Part shown: in pieces, positions 1 to 6,072 of the stretch
How positions within the stretch are numbered: position 1 is the stretch's first letter
How the letters are laid out: every line of letters starts with the position of its first letter
Assembly (NCBI GenBank): GCA_022360735.1
Contig: JAKSCF010000393.1
Location: 1 to 25,359, forward strand
Length of the DNA: 25,359 bases
Origin: Clostridia bacterium
GTDB taxonomy: Bacteria; Bacillota_A; Clostridia; Peptostreptococcales; JAAYPU01
Direction: 5' to 3'
Position numbers and translations under genes: made by a program
Notes under the pieces: generated by a model
What the model saw: only the letters and a program-made list of their open reading frames with translations
Database searches by the model: none
Told to the model about the DNA's origin: nothing

Positions 1-1
1 C

Positions 2-220
2 AACAAAGCCATGATCGTAGGAAAAGGCAGCTTATTCCTGGGAAGAATGACCAACCTATTTGACGGCGTATCCGTCATACTGGAAAGAAACCCGGAAGAA
101 ACATCACAAGAGGACAATATCTCACAGGAGAACAATATCTCACAAGCAGAAGTCAAAACCCTAGTAGCAGAGGCCATGAGAGACTTTGCTGCCCATCTGT
201 TAAACAATAGAGGTGAATGA
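2..220 (+). CDS. grdC: GrdC C-terminus (partial): glycine/sarcosine/betaine reductase component C, beta subunit
   Basis: Only the last 72 codons are present; the frame is open back to base 2, so the gene starts outside the window. The residues GSLFLGRMTNLFDGVSVILE match the C-terminal region I recognise from GrdC, which works with GrdD in component C of the selenium-dependent reductases. Component C turns the enzyme-bound carboxymethyl/acetyl intermediate into acetyl phosphate in Stickland fermentation. Residues NISQ occur twice in a 6-codon tandem repeat (about bases 114-149) in a polar linker before the last helix. The stop TGA (218-220) lies just upstream of the grdD ATG, within a shared Shine-Dalgarno region, as expected for translationally coupled grdC-grdD. 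The codon bias (A-rich, T-poor on this strand) is shared with grdD and differs from all genes downstream. Confidence 0.85.
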   Translation, partial: NKAMIVGKGSLFLGRMTNLFDGVSVILERNPEETSQEDNISQENNISQAEVKTLVAEAMRDFAAHLLNNRGE

Positions 221-221
221 G

Positions 222-1385
222 ATGAACAATAAAATCAAACAACTCATAGGCAGCACATTCATGGACATTGCAGATGCCATTGAAACAGGACAAATCCAAG
301 AAAAAATAAAAATAGGCTTAACCACACTGGGCAGCGAACATAAAACCGAGAACCTGATAAAAGGCGCAGAGTTAGCAGCAAAGCATAATGAAAACATACA
401 AATCGTCCTAATAGGACCCAAAGCAGACACCAAGCTAAAGATCATAGAAGCCAACTCTGAACAAGAAATGCATACCACCATGGAAAACCTGCTGGATGAA
501 AAAACCATACAGGCCTGTGTCACCATGCACTACAACTTCCCAATGGGCGTCTCCACCGTAGGCAGAGTGATGACACCCGCAACGGGAAAAGAAATCCTTT
601 TAGCCAGCACCACAGGCACCGCCTCCGCCCATAGAAGCGAAGCCATGGTAAAAAATGCACTGCATGGCATCATCACAGCCAAAAGCATGGGGATAGAAAC
701 CCCTACCATAGGCATATTAAACCTAGACGGAGCAAGACAAGCAGAGCGTGCTCTAAAAGAATTAAAGGCCAACGGTTATCCCATACAATTTGCAGAATCC
801 ATGAGATCCGACGGAGGGGCTGTCATGAGAGGCAATGACCTATTATGCGGCACGGCAGATGTTATGGTAACCGACACCTTAACAGGCAACATCATGATGA
901 AAGTCTTTTCATCCTATACAACAGGGGGCAGCTACGAAGCCATGGGCTATGGCTACGGACCTGGGGTGGGCATGGATTACCATAGAACCATCCTAATACT
1001 ATCCAGAGCATCCGGCATCCCGGTAGTAGCCAACGCTATAGCATATGCAGCAAGCTTAGCAAAAGGAAATCTCAACACAAAATGCAAACAAGAATATGAA
1101 AAGGCAAAACAAGCAAAGCTGGATCAAATATTAGAAGGCCTGAGAAAAGATACAAAAAAACATAAACCTGAAAAAGAAGTGACAAAACCGGATAAAGAAA
1201 CCGTAACAGGCCAAATATCAGGCATCGACATAATGGACTTAGAAGATGCGGTAGAAGCCTTATGGCAAGCCGGCATATATGCTGAAAGCGGTATGGGCTG
1301 TACCGGGCCTATTGTTCGTGTCAATGAAGATAAGATTGATAATGCCGCTGCTGTATTAGCAGAAAAAGAATTGATCACACCGTAA
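222..1385 (+). CDS. grdD: GrdD: glycine/sarcosine/betaine reductase component C, alpha subunit
   Basis: This 387-residue protein is related to the PlsX/phosphate acyltransferase fold and catalyses the last step of the reductase: phosphorolysis of the acetyl-thioester to acetyl phosphate. Family knowledge places the active-site thiol at Cys359 in Eubacterium acidaminophilum GrdD. Here Cys360 sits in GMGCTGPIV (codon 1299-1301), so the catalytic residue is intact. A lysine-rich, charged linker (about residues 295-325) separates the main domain from this Cys-bearing C-terminal segment. I chose ATG 222 because AGGTG (211-215) is 6 bases upstream; an in-frame GTG at 213 would overlap the grdC stop. 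The gene ends the grd operon. Composition is A/C-rich and T-poor until roughly the last 100 bases, where codons begin to end in T as in the genes downstream. The other reductase subunits must lie upstream, outside the window. Confidence 0.93.
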   Translation: MNNKIKQLIGSTFMDIADAIETGQIQEKIKIGLTTLGSEHKTENLIKGAELAAKHNENIQIVLIGPKADTKLKIIEANSEQEMHTTMENLLDEKTIQACVTMHYNFPMGVSTVGRVMTPATGKEILLASTTGTASAHRSEAMVKNALHGIITAKSMGIETPTIGILNLDGARQAERALKELKANGYPIQFAESMRSDGGAVMRGNDLLCGTADVMVTDTLTGNIMMKVFSSYTTGGSYEAMGYGYGPGVGMDYHRTILILSRASGIPVVANAIAYAASLAKGNLNTKCKQEYEKAKQAKLDQILEGLRKDTKKHKPEKEVTKPDKETVTGQISGIDIMDLEDAVEALWQAGIYAESGMGCTGPIVRVNEDKIDNAAAVLAEKELITP

Positions 1386-1499
1386 TCCTTATTCATTGCA
1401 TAATGGAATGAAAGCGGCACTTTGTATCTTTAGGGCTATGCGTATTTTCAATATTATCTTTGTTTAAAAGGTATAGAATCAGTGATATACAATAAGTTT
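1386..1499 (+). other. Intergenic spacer after grdD
   Basis: No ORF, RNA gene or convincing U-tract terminator is visible. The only structure is a weak 6-base inverted repeat, TTCATT (1392-1397) with AATGAA (1407-1412), without a T run. How the grd transcript ends is therefore not evident; the palindrome just downstream (1500-1523) is the best candidate. Confidence 0.4.
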
Positions 1500-1523
1500 A
1501 ACTCTCTGTGTCTACAGAGAGTT
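1500..1523. promoter_or_regulatory. Perfect 10-bp palindrome abutting the DeoR-gene promoter
   Basis: The arms AACTCTCTGT (1500-1509) and ACAGAGAGTT (1514-1523) are perfectly complementary around a 4-base loop. There is no T run after it, so it is a poor classical terminator. Its right end overlaps the -35 hexamer TTGATA (1522-1527) by two bases, which is a natural place for an operator. It could be a binding site for the DeoR protein encoded just downstream (autoregulation) or an RNA hairpin ending the grd transcript. The sequence alone does not decide. Confidence 0.55.
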
Positions 1524-1550
1524 GATATAAGTTAGTAAACCAAGTATAAT
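1522..1550 (+). promoter_or_regulatory. Sigma-A-type promoter for the deoR-family gene
   Basis: The -35 hexamer TTGATA (1522-1527, 5/6 to consensus) and -10 hexamer TATAAT (1545-1550, 6/6) are separated by exactly 17 bases. The expected start near 1557 leaves a leader of about 74 bases before ATG 1631. This is the best-matching housekeeping promoter I found in the window. Confidence 0.75.
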
Positions 1551-1630
1551 TGAATTCGTACGATGACATTTCTATTTAAAAAATTGTTTAGAAAGTGATT
1601 CAATGATACTAAAAAAGAGGAGTGGAGCAA

Positions 1631-2374
1631 ATGATACCGTATACAAGGCGGAAAAGTATTCTTGAATTAATGCATTTAAAAGAGATTGTGACCATTGAGG
1701 AAATCATAAATAGAACGAATGTATCTGATGCAACCGTTCGCAGGGATTTAAAAACATTAGCATCGGAAGGTCATATAGAGCTATTGTCCGGTGGAGCAGC
1801 AAAGCTTATTATAAATGTTGCACAAAAATCCCTTAGTGAAAAGATTGATTTAAGTAAAGAAGAAAAAAAGAAAATCGCTATGTATGCGGCTACAAGAGTC
1901 AATGATGGGCAATTCATTTTTATGGGTCCCGGTACAACAGAAAACTATATGATTGAGCATCTTGAAGGGAAAAATATTACCGTTGCAACCAATGGGGCGT
2001 TTCATATTGAAAAGCTTTTAAAATACAATATAAGTTGCATTTTGATTGGAGGAACGGTTCTTACAGATATAGCCGTAGTTGTTGGAACAACTACCATTAA
2101 TCAGATCAAAGGCATGAACTTTGACAAATGTTTTGTTGGCGCTGCAGGTATTACAATACAAAATGGCGTTTCTTCCAGTAATTGTGAAGTGGCACAAATG
2201 AATAAGGCAGCAATAGAACAATCAAAAGAAGCGTTTTTGATTGCAGACTCTACAAAGTTTGGACAAAATTCTAGATATAAATACGCTGACATAGATGATG
2301 AAAGACTAACGATTATTACGACAAATAATTGTGATCTTTCGCTTTATGGAGATAAAGTTATAGCAGTTGAATAA
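1631..2374 (+). CDS. DeoR-family transcriptional regulator
   Basis: This 247-residue cytoplasmic DNA-binding protein has the DeoR layout. An N-terminal winged helix-turn-helix (residues about 3-57, recognition helix around VSDATVRRDL) precedes a DeoR C-terminal sensor domain (about 75-235) of the sugar-phosphate-isomerase fold. Typical motifs are GPGTT (about 98-102) and ADSTKFG near residue 206. Family members usually repress carbohydrate or sugar-acid operons and respond to phosphorylated sugars; the ligand here is unknown. I chose ATG 1631 because GAGGAG (1616-1621) is 9 bases upstream; the in-frame GTG at 1622 directly abuts that site and is unlikely. The gene has a strong promoter of its own next to a palindrome. 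It stands between the grd operon and the TRAP 1 cluster, so its target could be either its own promoter or the downstream catabolic genes. Confidence 0.88.
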   Translation: MIPYTRRKSILELMHLKEIVTIEEIINRTNVSDATVRRDLKTLASEGHIELLSGGAAKLIINVAQKSLSEKIDLSKEEKKKIAMYAATRVNDGQFIFMGPGTTENYMIEHLEGKNITVATNGAFHIEKLLKYNISCILIGGTVLTDIAVVVGTTTINQIKGMNFDKCFVGAAGITIQNGVSSSNCEVAQMNKAAIEQSKEAFLIADSTKFGQNSRYKYADIDDERLTIITTNNCDLSLYGDKVIAVE

Positions 2375-2440
2375 AGTTTGAACATAAACATAAACAAGCA
2401 ATAAAAATATTAAGACGTTTCAAAATATTCAGATAAATTA

Positions 2441-2469
2441 TTGACGCATTCATCAAAAGATGATACGAT
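2441..2469 (+). promoter_or_regulatory. Retained promoter of the degraded regulator copy
   Basis: TTGACG (2441-2446) and TACGAT (2464-2469) lie 17 bases apart, at the same place as the promoter of the intact regulator gene (8842-8870). An operator-like site follows directly. With the regulator gene gone, this promoter can read through the scar into dctP 1. That it still fires is inferred. Confidence 0.6.
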
Positions 2470-2481
2470 AGGTATTGTAAA

Positions 2482-2496
2482 ATTGGTTGATCCAAT
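2482..2496. promoter_or_regulatory. Operator-like site O1' (ATTGG-N5-CCAAT)
   Basis: The inverted repeat ATTGG TTGAT CCAAT sits just downstream of the -10 element at 2464-2469. It equals site O1 at 8883-8897 and resembles PdhR-type GntR/FCD operators (ATTGGTnnnACCAAT). Likely bound by the GntR protein encoded at 8942. Confidence 0.6.
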
Positions 2497-2614
2497 CATT
2501 CAATGGATCAGACAGAAATAAATGACTGGCTTGCTAAATACTAGTAGAAACTCAGTGAACACTCAATATTACCGGACAACCCAGTAAAACTAAAATATCA
2601 TTATTTTTAACCTA

Positions 2615-2629
2615 GTTGGACCATCCAAT
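2615..2629. promoter_or_regulatory. Operator-like site O2' (GTTGG-N5-CCAAT)
   Basis: This is the counterpart of O2 (9668-9682) with one base changed in the left arm (A to G). It is followed by the same AGTCCGA tail and lies 50 bases centre-to-centre from O3', exactly as in the intact copy. Confidence 0.5.
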
Positions 2630-2664
2630 AGTCCGATGGTGATTCTTTCTATTTTTTTTACATA

Positions 2665-2679
2665 ATTGGTTCATCCAAT
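2665..2679. promoter_or_regulatory. Operator-like site O3' (ATTGG-N5-CCAAT)
   Basis: ATTGG TTCAT CCAAT is identical to O3 at 9718-9732, with the same downstream AGTCCGAAAG. Together with O1' and O2' it suggests that TRAP 1 is still under the control of the GntR regulator. Confidence 0.55.
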
Positions 2680-2791
2680 AGTCCGAAAGGTTATTTTGAA
2701 ATTTCATACTATTAAAAATCAGTGCAATATTGCGATTGTTTTAAAAAGCTCTTAAATTTTTTGAAGAAAATAAGCTGAGACGATCTGTTTA

Positions 2792-2965
2792 AAGTTAGAA
2801 AAGGGGGGATAAGTGTAGAAATTATTGACCCGAGAGCCTTTTGATAAAGATACAATAAATTCAATTAAGAGAACAGGAAAACTTTTAGTAGTTCACGAAG
2901 CACATAAAATAGCAGGTTGGGGGGCTGAAGTAGCTGCTGCTATCATGGAAGAGGCATTTGATTAT
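2792..2965 (+). pseudogene. Fragment of E1-beta (acoB-like) C-terminal domain
   Basis: This is the decayed counterpart of codons about 223-285 of the E1-beta gene at 10785. Residues such as INSIKRTGKLLVVHEAHKIA and GWGAEVAA are conserved. An 8-base deletion near 2836 shifts the frame (the coding frame hits TGA right after PRAF), and a 3-base deletion follows. An open frame from TTG 2825 runs on into the dctP leader, but its N-terminus lies in the frameshifted part and it joins two unrelated genes, so it is a relic and not a gene. The right junction fuses GATTAT of E1-beta to CTAATG of the dctP upstream region, removing about 110 bases relative to the intact copy. Confidence 0.85.
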
Positions 2966-3002
2966 CTAATGCAAATTTATTATTTAAAAAGTGGAGGGGA
3001 AA

Positions 3003-4028
3003 ATGAAAACAATGATTAGAATGATTGCTGTTATTTTAAGTTTAGTGTTGATTTTAACTATGATGACTGCATGCGGTGGAAATGATATAGAACCGGTAGA
3101 CGAAGATGTAGAAAAGAAAGAAACTATTGAAATGAGTTTAGCAACCGTTTATAATGCTAAGGCACCACAAACCCTTGGTGCGGATAAGTTTAAAGAACTT
3201 ATAGAAGAAAGAAGCGGTGGAAGTATTAAAGTCAACGTATTTCCAAATGGTTCATTAGGAAATGAAAAAGATAACTACAATCAGTTAGCTGCTGGAGAAT
3301 TAGAAATGATTTTAGCTGGAACGCAAGGTGTTGACCAATATGCAAGTGAATTTGCATTTTTTGGTATACCTTATCTTTTCAGAAGCTGGGATCATTTAGG
3401 AGCAGTATTAGAAGGTGATGTTGGACAGAAATTAAAAGCTCGTTTTGAAGAACAAAATATAAGAATGCTTCAGGTATGTTATAGAGGAATAAGAAATACA
3501 ACAAGTAATAAACCTTTTGAAACCGTTTCTGAACTAGAAGGATTAAAATTAAGATTACCAGAGCTTGCAAGCTGGGTAGCAACTTGGAAAGAACTTGGAG
3601 CAAGTCCGGCACCTATTCCATTGCCTGAATTATACACTGCTCTGCAAACAAAAGTAGTGGATGCATCAGAAGGACCTTATGAACAAATAGCAACATTTAA
3701 ACTGTATGAAGTTCAAGATTATGTTATTAATACAAGTCATGTTTATGAACCAGTGTGGTTATTCGTAAGTCAATCATATTATGATGGTCTTTCAGAAGAA
3801 CATCAGAAATTAATAGACGAATGTTCAACTGAAGCTATGGATTGGGCTACTGAAATGTGTGCAAAGCAATCTGGAGAATTCTTACAAGAGTTAAAGGATA
3901 ATGGTATGACTATAATTGAACCGGATGTTGATGAATTTATGGAAACAGCTAAGCCTGTTCTAGAAAAAATGTTTAAAGATAATTGGCAAGTAACATCTTA
4001 TGAAGAGATAATGTCATATAAAAAATGA
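3003..4028 (+). CDS. dctP: TRAP transporter solute-binding lipoprotein 1 (DctP family)
   Basis: This 341-residue extracytoplasmic receptor captures a carboxylate substrate and passes it to the DctQM channel. Residues 1-24 form a lipoprotein signal peptide with lipobox LTMMTAC (lipid-anchored Cys24). An acidic linker follows, then the DctP domain (about 41-335). Two conserved arginines are visible, R164 (RGIRNTTSN) and R184 (GLKLR). In this family the second usually salt-bridges the substrate carboxylate, so the ligand is probably a carboxylic acid. ATG 3003 follows GGAGGGG (2992-2998); an in-frame GTG at 2991 precedes that site and was rejected. DNA coding for the leader is almost identical to that of DctP 2 (11801), but the mature binding domains are only distantly similar, so ligands probably differ. 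It heads the operon dctPQM, enolase-family enzyme, LarA-like enzyme. Confidence 0.92.
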   Translation: MKTMIRMIAVILSLVLILTMMTACGGNDIEPVDEDVEKKETIEMSLATVYNAKAPQTLGADKFKELIEERSGGSIKVNVFPNGSLGNEKDNYNQLAAGELEMILAGTQGVDQYASEFAFFGIPYLFRSWDHLGAVLEGDVGQKLKARFEEQNIRMLQVCYRGIRNTTSNKPFETVSELEGLKLRLPELASWVATWKELGASPAPIPLPELYTALQTKVVDASEGPYEQIATFKLYEVQDYVINTSHVYEPVWLFVSQSYYDGLSEEHQKLIDECSTEAMDWATEMCAKQSGEFLQELKDNGMTIIEPDVDEFMETAKPVLEKMFKDNWQVTSYEEIMSYKK

Positions 4029-4072
4029 TAATTACCGTATACGGAACTGTTTGTGTGGTGGTGTGAGAGGTT

Positions 4073-4095
4073 GGTGAGTAAAATAATTACTCACC
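4073..4095 (+). other. Intercistronic stem-loop between dctP 1 and dctQ 1
   Basis: GGTGAGTAA (4073-4081) pairs perfectly with TTACTCACC (4087-4095) around a 5-base loop. There is no T run, so full termination is unlikely. The position right after the binding-protein gene fits an mRNA 3' stabiliser or partial attenuator that keeps the receptor more abundant than the membrane subunits. Confidence 0.6.
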
Positions 4096-4126
4096 TCCTG
4101 CTCGATTCAAAGAAGAGGGAAGTAGA

Positions 4127-4606
4127 ATGAATTATATTATTAAGATAAAAAATGCATTTGAAAAAATATTAGATAAGATTTCAGTAATGCTATTAGTAAT
4201 TGTAGTTCTATTTGTGGCATTCCAAGTAGTTTTTCGTTTCATAAATGTAAGTGCCCCTTGGACAGAAGAATTTGCAAGACTGGCTTATGTTCTAGTTACA
4301 TTTTTTGGTTCTGTTCTGGCAATTTCCGAAGGAAAGCATATTTCTGTAGCTATACTTCTTAACAAGATGAAACCAAAGCAAAGAAAGGTAGTACAGATAT
4401 TTATAAGCTTATTGGTTTCAGGGTTATTGATAATTGTTATATATGGCCTTAGCTTGACTATAAAGATAAGTGAGGTAGTCAGTACCTCAGCTTTGCCTTG
4501 GTTCAAAATGAATAATATTTATATCAGTGTTATGATTGCGTGTATTATAATGCTAATTTATGAAATAGGTAATATATTTGTACATTTTAAATCTCAAGAT
4601 AAATAG
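4127..4606 (+). CDS. dctQ: TRAP transporter small membrane subunit 1 (DctQ family)
   Basis: This 159-residue integral membrane protein has four predicted transmembrane segments (around residues 20-38, 49-66, 87-106 and 127-150). It carries the family's W-x-E-E signature, APWTEEFARL (about residues 43-52), at the start of the second helix. It pairs with DctM in the cytoplasmic membrane and helps dock the substrate-loaded DctP. AAGAGGGA (4112-4119) precedes ATG 4127 at a normal distance. It sits about 100 bases after dctP, beyond a stem-loop, and about 80 bases before dctM. Homologous to DctQ 2 at 12946 but clearly diverged. Confidence 0.88.
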   Translation: MNYIIKIKNAFEKILDKISVMLLVIVVLFVAFQVVFRFINVSAPWTEEFARLAYVLVTFFGSVLAISEGKHISVAILLNKMKPKQRKVVQIFISLLVSGLLIIVIYGLSLTIKISEVVSTSALPWFKMNNIYISVMIACIIMLIYEIGNIFVHFKSQDK

Positions 4607-4687
4607 TGAGATATTATAGGCATTAATACTTTTAGTAAATCTATAAGGATAATGATTTAGTTTTTATTATTAATGAGGTGATATAAA

Positions 4688-5974
4688 TTGGAAGGTATTA
4701 TTTTTATTGTATTACTAATTATTTTATTTGTAATTGGTGTACCTATTGCTTTTAGTCTGGGGATTACAGCAGTTACGCTTATGTTTATTAGTTTTGGCAA
4801 GCTTACATTTGCATCAATACCACAAATGATGATTAGCGGGGTAAATACCTTTACACTTTTAGCTGTACCCCTATTTCTATTAGCAGGTAAATTAATGAAT
4901 ACTGGAGGAATAACAGATAGATTATTTAAATTTGCTACAACAATGGTAGGCTTCTTACCAGGTGGTCTAGGGCATGTAAATGTTGTAGCAAGTGTCATAT
5001 TCTCAGGTATGTCCGGAACAGCAGTTTCAGATGCAGGAGGTCTGGGAATGATAGAGATTAGAGCCATGAGAGAGCACGGATTTGACAACGAATTTGCATG
5101 TTCTGTTACAGCTGCATCATCAACCATAGGTCCTATAATACCACCAAGTCTGCCAATGGTTATCTATGGTATGCTTGCGTCTGCATCAGTAGGGACATTA
5201 TTTATTGCGGGGATTATTCCAGGATTATTTATGGCTTTAATAATGATGCTGGTAGTTACTATATATGCTAAGAAAAGAAAATATCCTAGAGAGAAGGTTC
5301 CAACTTTTAGAGAGTTTCTTACATCTTTAAGACAGGGGATATTACCTTTAATCACACCATTAATTATTATTATTGGAATATATTCAGGTATCTTTACACC
5401 TACAGAAGCAGCAGTAGTTGTAGTATTTTATGCTTTGTTCTTATCTTTTGTTGTTTATAAAGAAATGACGATGAAAAAACTATACGCTGTTTTACAGGAA
5501 ACGGTGAGAGATAGTGCTGTTATAGGATTAATAGTTGGCGCTTCGGCTCTTTATGGAAGTGTAATTATCAGGGCAATGATACCTCAAGCAATACTTGAGA
5601 CGGTTACAGCGTCTATAACTAGCCCATTGGTAATGTTATTAATACTTAATCTATTCCTATTAATTGTAGGATGTTTCCTGGAAACAGTATCTGCAATAAC
5701 TATACTTATGCCACTTATATTTCCTTTACTGGTGACGACAGGCATAGATCCTATTCACTTTGGGGTAATAATGGTTCTAAATTTAATGATAGGGGTTATA
5801 ACGCCACCATTTGGCCTGGTAATGTTTGTAATATCTAAAATAGGGGATATTTCTGTGACCAGATTATCAAGAGTATTATTACCATGGATTGGAGCACTAT
5901 TGTTTGCGTTATTAATATTAACCATATTCCCACAAATAACATTATTTTTACCTAAATTACTTGGAATGATTTAA
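4688..5974 (+). CDS. dctM: TRAP transporter large membrane subunit 1 (DctM family)
   Basis: This 428-residue hydrophobic protein is the ion-coupled channel subunit of a TRAP transporter. Multiple transmembrane helices fill the whole length, and the family repeats are visible: FSGMSGTAVSDAGG and IGPIIPPSLPMVIYG in the first half, TPTEAA in the middle, GCFLETVSAITILMPL and IGVITPPFG in the second half. Uptake is normally driven by a sodium gradient. Translation most likely starts at TTG 4688, since GAGGTG (4675-4680) is 7 bases upstream and there is no better ATG nearby. It ends the transporter part of the operon; the enolase-family gene follows after about 98 bases without a visible terminator. 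Confidence 0.92.
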   Translation: MEGIIFIVLLIILFVIGVPIAFSLGITAVTLMFISFGKLTFASIPQMMISGVNTFTLLAVPLFLLAGKLMNTGGITDRLFKFATTMVGFLPGGLGHVNVVASVIFSGMSGTAVSDAGGLGMIEIRAMREHGFDNEFACSVTAASSTIGPIIPPSLPMVIYGMLASASVGTLFIAGIIPGLFMALIMMLVVTIYAKKRKYPREKVPTFREFLTSLRQGILPLITPLIIIIGIYSGIFTPTEAAVVVVFYALFLSFVVYKEMTMKKLYAVLQETVRDSAVIGLIVGASALYGSVIIRAMIPQAILETVTASITSPLVMLLILNLFLLIVGCFLETVSAITILMPLIFPLLVTTGIDPIHFGVIMVLNLMIGVITPPFGLVMFVISKIGDISVTRLSRVLLPWIGALLFALLILTIFPQITLFLPKLLGMI

Positions 5975-6072
5975 TTGTAGAATAGGACACTAATTTTAGA
6001 AGCTTGTATATTAGAATTTGCTGAGAATGATAACCTTAAAAATTTATTCTAAATGATGAAAGGAAGTCATTA

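Larger units (their letters stand above)
2427..3083 (+). pseudogene. Collinear degraded duplicate of the gntR-E1alpha-E1beta-dctP leader region
   Basis: This stretch, which otherwise holds no gene, is a mosaic of blocks that match 8828-11881 in the same order and orientation. 2427-2506 matches 8828-8907 (regulator promoter/operator, 5 mismatches in 80). 2522-2557 matches 9059-9094 (regulator HTH codons). 2559-2590 matches 9485-9516 (regulator C-terminal part, 2 mismatches in 32). 2595-2737 matches 9648-9790 (leader, 7 mismatches in 143). 2743-2789 matches 9881-9927 (E1-alpha, 1 mismatch in 47). About 2792-2965 matches about 11451-11640 (E1-beta C-terminal part). 2966-3083 matches 11764-11881 (dctP leader, 6 mismatches in 118). 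About 2.4 kb has been lost by several internal deletions. No selfish-element ends are visible at the junctions. The protein-coding parts are dead, but the promoter and operators remain intact. Confidence 0.9.

Noticed and set aside
1584..1612. TTGTTT-N17-TACTAA as a promoter for the deoR gene
   Set aside because: The start site would fall inside the ribosome-binding site; the TTGATA/TATAAT pair at 1522-1550 is far better.
2375..3000. Insertion sequence or integration site as the cause of the repeated region
   Set aside because: No transposase remnants, terminal inverted repeats or target duplications are visible; all blocks are explained by the 8828-11881 region.
2991..3002. GTG starts just upstream of both dctP ATG codons
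   Set aside because: They overlap or precede the GGAGGGG ribosome site, which is correctly spaced for the ATG; the extension would also lengthen the signal peptide needlessly.
2825..3019. 64-codon open frame that could be called a small protein
   Set aside because: It is an E1-beta fragment after an 8-base frameshift, running through the dctP leader in the wrong frame; it has no ribosome site and no independent origin.
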